64,000 nt of DNA from Phytophthora colocasiae (lineage: Eukaryota > Oomycota > Peronosporomycetes > Peronosporales > Peronosporaceae): contig JAGKQI010000012.1 of the NCBI GenBank assembly GCA_018806915.1, positions 186,001 through 250,000 on the forward strand, given 5' to 3'. The first letter of the stretch is position 1. Each line of letters begins with the position of its first letter. Below, one piece after another: positions 53,699-64,000 of this stretch. The position numbers and the translations under genes are program-made. The notes beneath the pieces are model-generated. The model made no database searches and was not told the DNA's origin. It saw nothing but the letters and a program-made list of their open reading frames with translations.

Positions 53699-53940
53699 AT
53701 CCGGAAGTGTCTCTATACTGAGGAGAGGATATTTGATCCGGACCAGTCATTTTTATAGTCGTCAATAGGACTGCTAATTTCAACTGAAGTTATATGATTC
53801 ATTGCTAACAAAATGTCTCCTTATTAGGTGCAGATCATGAATGCCCATCTCGGCGCGTCACCCATGCACTTTGGGTGTGGCTAATGCGTGGGACACACGC
53901 TTCTTTTTCCCAATGGGCTCGCTTTTGCGGATTCCACCAA

Positions 53941-54219
53941 TCACAGCCTTTCATCTACGATCTTCAACACATCCTGCCAATCATTGACCTTCGCGCCTAC
54001 CAATTTTGATCTTATTGGCGGAACTACTTTCTTCAACCTTGGATTGTATCTAGTGGCACCATGGATCGCGCGCGTTTCGAGCTCAAAATCCAAATCCGAG
54101 TTGATGTCATTCCTAGTTTTGCCAGCTTGTGCAATAGCGACTGACGATGCCAGCTCCGCCTCCACCGCAGTGTCACCACCGTCCAAATGGCCGCCGTAGG
54201 CCCTGGTGCTGCTCCCCAT
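53941..54219 (-). CDS. Unidentified ORF in right arm (also at 50110-50388)
   Basis: 92 codons, composition coding-like (DINSDLDFELETRAIHGA, WQDVLKIVDERL), identical in both arms. No family recognised; lies downstream of the kinesin tail on the same strand. Confidence 0.3.
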   Translation of the reverse strand: MGSSTRAYGGHLDGGDTAVEAELASSVAIAQAGKTRNDINSDLDFELETRAIHGATRYNPRLKKVVPPIRSKLVGAKVNDWQDVLKIVDERL

Positions 54220-55043
54220 TTACGAAGATGCTGCGTGCCAGACGCCGTGCTGAAAGCCTTGCCTCCATCGATCCATACCCCCCGCTTCGAGAGAATTTGC
54301 GAGTATCATCCCCATGGGTGTCGCTGGATGCCCTAGGACCGGTTAGAAGCTATCACCATCGTGGCCGTCGCGTCAGCACTCACGACAAATCTCCCCACCA
54401 CGAACGACGTTGCGTACTGGAGGCTCTGTTGGGCACCACCATCACCGCGTCACCGACCTCTGCTGCAATCACCGAAACGCTCGCACCCACTACGAGCGGT
54501 GTTGCGCACCGTAACCTCTACCGAAGGCATACTGTGAGACCTCACAAGGTTCTGCAACCACTAGAGGGATGACATGGTCAGTGTAATACAGACTTTAGCT
54601 ACGTGGCGTGGGAGTTGGAGCAGATTGATCGCAGTGTGGATGCAACGGCAAGTGGAGATGTTGAGACTGACAACTCACTCTTCTCACTCACTCGTGCCAC
54701 TAGACCCGATGAATAGTAGCCACACTTGCCTGCACTGAGATGGAAAATGAACACGATGACATCTTCGAGGCTGCCAGTGACTAACACAAGTACAGTGATG
54801 ACCAAATTGAACAGAGGGCCTTCTCCCTGTTCAGGCATTGACGACTGTCATCGCTTCCGATTCGTTGTCGTGACACCCGGATTGAAACGCTGGTTCCGTA
54901 GGATGAGTGTTGCTGTGAGAACTACCCAGTATATACGCTTCAATTATTGAATATGGCGGAGCTGCAGTAAATTGAATATACATAGCTTATCGGCGCGATA
55001 CTCTTGTCTTATCCTCGGAGCTTTACATCTCATGCATCTTGGC

Positions 55044-55298
55044 TTAGCTGACCTGACAATTACAATATTCAACCGTTTGTTTGATATTAGCACTCAGTGT
55101 CTCTAAGTGCGCCATTGTAGCAGCCATAGCGTAAGCTCTGCTGTCAGGCGAACGGACAAGTCCTTCCACAAACGATCGCCACTTGTCCATCTGCCGATAC
55201 ATGTAGCCAACTGCATCAGAATTATAAACCGCGAGAACTCCTTCTTCTTTTATCCAAGGATTCGGCATCGCCATCGCCGTACACGTTGTGGTCTGCAT
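55044..55298 (-). pseudogene. Kinesin-associated C-terminal helical segment, right copy
   Basis: Same segment as 49009-49287 with one extra A upstream (AAAAGAAGAAGG), which alters the frame just before EEGVLAVYNSDAVGY. Confidence 0.5.
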
Positions 55299-55503
55299 GA
55301 GACTCAGTACTTCTTACTTTCATAAGACTGGTCTTACTTTTCCAAAGACTGGTCTTAGCAAATCAAAGCACAACGACGTTTGATGTTCAAATAGCGATCT
55401 TCGCCATACAAAACTTAGTATGTTTGATCCGTGATCCGTGTTCGCACTCGTCTGGCAAACAACACAATAGCAACGCCTGCTTCGACAACACTATACGACA
55501 TTA

Positions 55504-57178
<1,675 letters not shown>

Positions 57179-57453
57179 GGTACTTCTTTTTACTTGAATT
57201 TGTCAGTGAGAAGTTGACTAAGGCAGTACCACTGCACGATTCTAGCGAATCAGGCGTCATCAACGTTCTGGTTGTCAAAACGTACATGAAGTACGTTTTA
57301 GCAAAAAAAAAACTCCAAAAGTTTATATATATTGTCATTTTGCCTGTGAAACCTGAACCAGTAGAAGCATACTTGAAGTAACTTTTTACCACGTCTTACT
57401 TGATGTTTGTATTGGGGTTCTTAATATAGAAATGTATGGCGATGACGAAAGGG

Positions 57454-57457
57454 TTAA
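57454..57457. other. TTAA target site duplication, right
   Basis: Follows GACGAAAGGG, the right tip of the large piggyBac-type element. The next bases TATAGGAAAT continue the tandem unit. Confidence 0.8.
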
Positions 57458-59227
57458 TATAGGAAATACCATACAAAAACTCCAAGCCAATTGCGAAGCC
57501 AAAACTCAGTGAAATCGGCGGAAAATTGGAGAGTGAAAAAAATAGTTGGCTTGAAAATGTATGACTGTACTCCCATGTCGTATAGACGGGCCATTGAGCC
57601 AATTTTCAAACTTCGTCAATACTTCACTTCACTATACGAAAAATTGTGAGGTGGGGTATTTCGGCACGGGTAAGATGATGGTGGTATCCCAATGTGACAT
57701 AAACAGGCCAATCAGCCGATTTTTGAAACTTTCTCAATATTGCACTTCAGTATACGAAAATTTGTGAGGTGGGGTATTTCGACACAGGGAAGATGATGGT
57801 GAGACTCCCATGTAGCATAAACAGGCCGAACACACGTATAACGTCTTCATGTTAAAAACTCCTTTATATGGTAATACTGACTTCATATATTAAATCTGGC
57901 CGACACACGAAGTACCATTGGAAAGAGCATGAAAAAGTACATTGATTCCATGTGCGTAAGAAAGGGACACTGTAGATATAGCCAATGATAGAGTAAGAAA
58001 CGTCTTGTTTTTGAAAAATGCCTGCACAAGCTAATAATGACTTGAGATATTAAATATGGCCGACAAACGAAGTACCATCGGAAAGAGCATGAAAAAGTAC
58101 GTTAAATCCATCTAAGAAGATTTGCGAGAGTGTAAATTTAGCCAAACTTATGACGAGATAAGTGTGCGTTTGTTGGTGTCAATGTGTAGTAAGTTTGAGT
58201 CAGTTTGACTTTAAACGTGAATAACTTTGCGAAGACTTAACATATGGAAATGCTACTTAGTATGATCGTACAGCGCGTAAAATTCTACGTTGATTCCATC
58301 TAAGTAGATCGAGCAGACATTAAGTCTAAGTATAGTTATGGCCAGTCAAAGATGAAAACTTTAAAATTCACTTTAACAGTTATTAACTTTATCAAAAATA
58401 AGATTTGGGAGTGCTACCAAGTATAGTCGTGTAGCGCGTCAAAAACTACATTAGGTACATAAAAGAAACGTCACCCAATTGCAAGATTAGCCAAAGTTAG
58501 AGCAGAAAGAGTGAAACTTTTGAAAGAGTGAGTATAGCGAAGTACAAAGTAAGTAATTTGACTTTAAACGTGAATAACTTTGCGAAGACTTAACATATAG
58601 AAATGCTACTTAGTACGATCATGTAGCGCGTCAAATTCTACGTTGAATCCATCTAAGTAGAACGAGCAGACTTGAAGTTGAAGTATAGTTATGGCCAGTC
58701 AAAGATGAAATTTTGAAAATTCACTTTAAAACTTAATAACATTATCAAAAATAAGATTTGGGAGTGCTACCAAGTATAGTCGTGTAGCGCGTCAAAAACT
58801 ACATTAGGTACATAAAAGAAACGTCACCCAATTGCAAGATTAGCCAAAGTTAGAGCAGAAAGAGTGAAACTTTTGAAAGAGTGAGTATAGCGAAGTACAA
58901 AGTAAGTAATTTGACTTTAAACGTGAATAACTTTGCGAAGACTTAACATATAGAAATGCTACTTAGTACGATCATGTAGCGCGTCAAATTCTACGTTGAA
59001 TCCATCTAAGTAGAACGAGCAGACTTGAAGTTGAAGTATAGTTATGGCCAGTCAAAGATGAAATTTTGAAAATTCACTTTAGAACTTAATAACATTATCA
59101 AAAATAAGATTTGGGAGTGCTACCAAGAATAGTCGGGTAGAGCTTCGGAAACTACGTAGCGGACAAGGATTTATTGGTGAAACCTCTTGTTTGGTGCGCT
59201 TTTATTGGTAGATTCTCGTCAGTGATC

Positions 59228-59470
59228 GGCGGATGATCGGCTATTCTCGACCTGCAAGTTATTAGCGGATGACCGGCTATTCTCGACATCCAAGTGATCA
59301 GTGGATGACCGGCTATTCTCGACATGTAAGATATTAGCGGAAGACCGGCTATTCTCGACATCCAAGTGATCAGTGGATGACCGGCTATTCTCGACATGTA
59401 AGATATTAGCGGAAGACGGGCTATTCTCGACATCCAAGTGATCAGCGAATGACCGGCTGTTCTCGACACG
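59228..59470. repeat. 33-bp minisatellite in unit 1
   Basis: Seven copies of a 33-bp unit containing CGGCTATTCTCGAC with alternating flanks (ACATCCAAGTGATCAG and ACATGTAAGATATTAG), so the true period is a 66-bp doublet. Confidence 0.85.
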
Positions 59471-61444
59471 CAATTGTTTATAATAAATTGAAAATAAAGT
59501 GTTTGAAGAAAAGTGTAGAAAAAAGCTGCATATATGATAAGCGGGTCCCAGTGCAATACTGGGGTGGCTGGGGTGGCTATACTAGACTTTGTATTGGCTA
59601 TTACACTGTAATCCGTGCTCTTAACAGTTAACTAGCATTTTTCACTGGAATCCAGGGGTGGCTGCACTGGAATCCAGTGGTGGCTCTCACCAATCATTGG
59701 CTATTATTCTTCCTTTTACGTGCTTTGATTAGCTAAAATGGTTAAAAATGCTCGGTAAACGAGTTTTAGATTTTAAGAGCCGTCCACAACCTTAATATAG
59801 GAAATCCCATACAAAAACTCCGAGTCGATTGCGAACCCAAAACTCAGTGAAATCGGCGGAAAATTGGAGAGTGAAAAAAATAGTTGGCTTGAAAATGTAT
59901 GACTGTACTCCCATGTCGTATAGACGGGCCATTGAGCCAATTTTCAAACTTCGTCAATACTTCACTTCACTATACGAAAAATTGTGAGGTGGGGTATTTC
60001 GGCACGGGGAAGATGATGGTGAGACCCCCATGTGACATAGACAGGCCAATCAGCCGATTTTTGAAACTTTCTCAATATTGCACCTTATTATACGAAAATT
60101 TGTGAGGTGGGGTATTTCGACACAGGGAAGATGATGGTGAGATTCCCATGAGACATAGACGGGCCATTGAGCCAATTTTCAAACTTCGTCAATACTTCAC
60201 TTCACTATACGAAAAATTGTGAGGTGGGGTATTTCGGCACGGGGAAGATGATGGTGAGACCCCCATGTGACATAGACGGGCCAATAAGTCAGTTTTCAAA
60301 ACTTTTTCAATATTGCACTTCAGTATACGAAAATTGAGCTGGGGTATTTTGATACGGGGAAGGAGATGGTGAGACTCCCATGTAGCATAAACAGGCCGAA
60401 CACACGTATGACGTCTTCATGATAAAAACTCCTTTATATGGTAATACTGACTTCATATATTAAATCTGGCCGACACACGAAGTACCATTGGAAAGAGCAT
60501 GAAAAAGTACATTGATTCCATGTGCGTAAGAAAGGGACACTGTAGATATAGCCAATGATAGAGTAAGAAACGTCTTGTTTTTGAAAAATGCCTGCACAAG
60601 CTAATACTGACTTGAGATATTAAATTTGGTTGACAGACGAGATACCATCGGAATGAGCATGAAAAAGTACGTTAAATCCATCTAAGAAGATTTGCGAGAG
60701 TGTAAATTTAGCCAAACTTATGACGAGATAAGTGTGCGTTTGTTGGTGTCAATGTGTAGTAAGTTTGAGTCAGTTTGACTTTAAACGTGAATAACTTTGC
60801 GAAGACTTAACATATGGAAATGCTACTTAGTATGATCGTACAGCGCGTAAAATTCTACGTTGATTCCATCTAAGTAGATCGAGCAGACATTAAGTCTAAG
60901 TATAGTTATGGCTAGTCAAAGATGAAAACTTTAAAATTCACTTTAACAGTTATTAACTTTATCAAAAATAAGATTTGGGAGTGCTACCAAGTATAGTCGT
61001 GTAGCGCGTCATAAACTACGTTAGGTACATAAAAGAAACGTCACCCAATTGCAAGATTAGCCAAAGTTAGAGCAGAAAGAGTGAAACTTTTGAAAGAGTG
61101 AGTATAGCGAAGTACAAAGTAAGTAAATTGAGTTTAAACGTGAATAACTTTGCGAAGACTTAACATATAGAAATGCTACTTAGTACGATCATGTAGCGCG
61201 TCAAATTCTACGTTGAATCCATCTAAGTAGAACGAGCAGACTTGAAGTTGAAGTATAGTTATGGCCAGTCAAAGATGAAATTTTGAAAATTCACTTTAGA
61301 ACTTAATAACATTATCAAAAATAAGATTTGGGAGTGCTACCAAGTATAGTCGGGTAGAGCTTCGGAAACTACGTAGCGGACAAGGATTTATTGGTGAAAC
61401 CTCTTGTTTGGTGCGCTTTTATTGGTAGATTCTCGTCAGTGATC

Positions 61445-61687
61445 GGCGGATGATCGGCTATTCTCGACCTGCAAGTTATTAGCGGATGACCGGCTATTCT
61501 CGACATCCAAGTGATCAGTGGATGACCGGCTATTCTCGACATGTAAGATATTAGCGGAAGACCGGCTATTCTCGACATCCAAGTGATCAGTGGATGACCG
61601 GCTATTCTCGACATGTAAGATATTAGCGGAAGACCGGCTATTCTCGACATCCAAGTGATCAGCGAATGACCGGCTGTTCTCGACACG
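61445..61687. repeat. 33-bp minisatellite in unit 2
   Basis: Same array as at 59228-59470, with one or two base differences (for example ACCGGC for ACGGGC). Confidence 0.85.
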
Positions 61688-64000
61688 CAATTGTTTATAA
61701 TAAATTGAAAATAAAGTGTTTGAAGAAAAGTGTAGAAAAAAGCTGCATATATGATAAGCGGGTCCCAGTGCAATACTGGGGTGGCTGGGGTGGCTATACT
61801 AGACTTTGTATTGGCTATTACACTGTAATCCGTGCTCTTAACAGTTAACTAGCATTTTTCACTGGAATCCAGGGGTGGCTGCACTGGAATCCAGTGGTGG
61901 CTCTCACCAATCATTGGCTATTATTCTTCCTTTTACGTGCTTTGATTAGCTAAAATGGTTAAAAATGCTCGGTAAACGAGTTTTAGATTTTAAGAGCCGT
62001 CCACAACCTTAATATAGGAAATCCCATACAAAAACTCCGAGTCGATTGCGAACCCAAAACTCAGTGAAATCGGCGGAAAATTGGAGAGTGAAAAAAATAG
62101 TTGGCTTGAAAATGTATGACTGTACTCCCATGTCGTATAGACGGGCCATTGAGCCAATTTTCAAACTTCGTCAATACTTCACTTCACTATACGAAAAATT
62201 GTGAGGTGGGGTATTTCGGCACGGGGAAGATGATGGTGAGACCCCCATGTGACATAGACAGGCCAATCAGCCGATTTTTGAAACTTTCTCAATATTGCAC
62301 CTTATTATACGAAAATTTGTGAGGTGGGGTATTTCGACACAGGGAAGATGATGGTGAGATTCCCATGAGACATAGACGGGCCATTGAGCCAATTTTCAAA
62401 CTTCGTCAATACTTCACTTCACTATACGAAAAATTGTGAGGTGGGGTATTTCGGCACGGGGAAGATGATGGTGAGACCCCCATGTGACATAGACGGGCCA
62501 ATAAGTCAGTTTTCAAAACTTTTTCAATATTGCACTTCAGTATACGAAAATTGAGCTGGGGTATTTTGATACGGGGAAGGAGATGGTGAGACTCCCATGT
62601 AGCATAAACAGGCCGAACACACGTATAACGTCTTCATGATAAAAACTCCTTTATATGGTAATACTGACTTTATATATTAAATCTGGCCGACACACGAAGT
62701 ACCATTGGAAAGAGCATGAAAAAGTACATTGATTCCATGTGCGTAAGAAAGGGACACTGTAGATATAGCCAATGATAGAGTAAGAAACGTCTTGTTTTTG
62801 AAAAATGCCTGCACAAGCTAATAATGACTTGAGATATTAAATATGGCCGACAAACGAAGTACCATCGGAAAGAGCATGAAAAAGTACGTTAAATCCATCT
62901 AAGAAGATTTGCGAGAGTGTAAATTTAGCCAAACTTATGACGAGATAAGTGTGCGTTTGTTGGTGTCAATGTGTAGTAAGTTTGAGTCAGTTTGACTTTA
63001 AACGTGAATAACTTTGCGAAGACTTAACATATGGAAATGCTACTTAGTATGATCGTACAGCGCGTAAAATTCTACGTTGATTCCATCTAAGTAGATCGAG
63101 CAGACATTAAGTCTAAGTATAGTTATGGCCAGTCAAAGATGAAAACTTTAAAATTCACTTTAACAGTTATTAACTTTATCAAAAATAAGATTTGGGAGTG
63201 CTACCAAGTATAGTCGTGTAGCGCGTCAAAAACTACGTTAGGTACATAAAAGAAACGTCACCCAATTGCAAGATTAGCCAAAGTTAGAGCAGAAAGAGTG
63301 AAACTTTTGAAAGAGTGAGTATAGCGAAGTACAAAGTAAGTAAATTGAGTTTAAACGTGAATAACTTTGCGAAGACTTAACATATAGAAATGCTACTTAG
63401 TACGATCATGTAGCGCGTCAAATTCTACGTTGAATCCATCTAAGTAGAACGAGCAGACTTGAAGTTGAAGTATAGTTATGGCCAGTCAAAGATGAAAACT
63501 TTAAAATTCACTTTAACAGTTATTAACTTTATCAAAAATAAGATTTGGAAGTGATACCAAGAATAGTCGTGTAGCGCGTCAAAAACTACATTAGGTACAT
63601 AAAAGAAACGTCACCCAATTGCAAGATTAGCCAAAGTTAGAGCAGAAAGAGTGAAACTTTTGAAAGAGTGAGTATAGCGAAGTACAAAGTAAGTAATTTG
63701 ACTTTAAACGTGAATAACTTTGCGAAGACTTAACATATAGAAATGCTACTTAGTACGATCATGTAGCGCGTCAAATTCTACGTTGAATCCATCTAAGTAG
63801 AACGAGCAGACTTGAAGTTGAAGTATAGTTATGGCCAGTCAAAGATGAAAACTTTAAAATTCACTTTAAAACTTAATAACTTTTTCAAAAATAAGATTTG
63901 GAAGTGATACCAAGAATAGTCGTGTAGAGCGTCATAAACTACGTTAGGTACATAAAAGAAACGTCACCCAATTGCAAGATTAGCCAAAGTTAGAGCAGAA

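Larger units (their letters stand above)
57458..64000. repeat. Tandem array of 2.2-2.3 kb composite units
   Basis: Three units: 57458-59795 (2,338 bp), 59796-62012 (2,217 bp) and 62013 to beyond the window. Each has, in order: a series of about 120-bp subrepeats (GGTGGGGTATTTC), a middle region, a series of about 335-355-bp subrepeats (ACTTTAAACGTGAATAACTT, AGTATAGTTATGGCC), a 33-bp minisatellite, and a shared 270-bp segment ending CCACAACCTTAA. Units 1 and 2 differ in subrepeat number: two versus four of the 120-bp type, three versus two of the longer type. AT-rich, no protein domain; short frames recur simply because the DNA repeats. Confidence 0.9.

Noticed and set aside
59152..59556. Minus-strand frame encoding a repetitive peptide (VENSRSSAD-like) in the tandem units
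   Set aside because: It is the translation of a 33-bp minisatellite; 33 is divisible by three, so frames stay open without selection.

Overview
This is a gene-poor, repeat-dense eukaryotic window, most consistent with an oomycete (Phytophthora or downy-mildew-like) genome. The evidence is chromodomain Ty3/Gypsy elements with oomycete-style architecture, piggyBac-like, IS630/Tc1-like and PIF/Harbinger-like transposases with convergent second genes, a kinesin-13-like relic, and no bacterial operon structure. I see no rRNA, tRNA or CRISPR locus and no clearly intact single-copy host gene. Species assignment is inference.

Positions 1-31787 hold a minus-strand Ty3/Gypsy family (family A). Two diverged internal regions share a central LTR (LTR-int-LTR-int-LTR). 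Both copies encode a very long Gag plus protease and half of a reverse transcriptase; the YxDD box, RNase H and integrase are missing. Copy A also carries a 1.1 kb internal inversion. The rightmost LTR of this array is split by a young 14.1 kb plus-strand Ty3/Gypsy element (family B, 16185-30331; 4-bp target duplication AGAT). Family B has two RNase H domains, a chromodomain integrase, a 23-bp tandem repeat in its LTRs, and a long uninterrupted antisense ORF (25939-28818).

Positions 31788-35899 hold the 3' part of a third Ty3/Gypsy element (family C), into which the family A array is inserted. It has decayed RNase H, integrase and chromodomain sequence, an antisense coiled-coil ORF and a 449-bp LTR. 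Nearly every 30-80 bp of this segment, coding and non-coding alike, forms a short perfect inverted repeat. This is the most unusual signal in the window. Family B is instead saturated with GATC and family A with CAGAGT/ACTCTG, so each retroelement family has its own sequence texture.

Positions 35900-42610 hold DNA transposon relics: a truncated piggyBac-like element with a small convergent Cys-rich ORF, an IS630-like transposase with a convergent coiled-coil gene, a PIF/Harbinger-like relic between terminal inverted repeats, and fragments of the tandem repeat found at the right end. Positions 42611-57453 form one TTAA-flanked, 14.8 kb piggyBac-type element. It contains a PHD-like-finger plus DDE transposase gene (interrupted by a Tc1-like deletion derivative) and a kinesin-13-like pseudogene in a 2.7 kb inverted duplication. 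The uninterrupted insertion site is visible in the neighbouring tandem array.

Positions 57458-64000 are a tandem array of 2.2-2.3 kb composite repeat units. Insertion order from old to young: piggyBac-1, then family C into its 5' end, then the family A array into family C, then family B into a family A LTR. Separately, the large piggyBac inserted into the tandem repeat and Tc1 into its transposase. Most reading frames carry single-base breaks, many at homopolymers, so decay and read error cannot be fully separated here.
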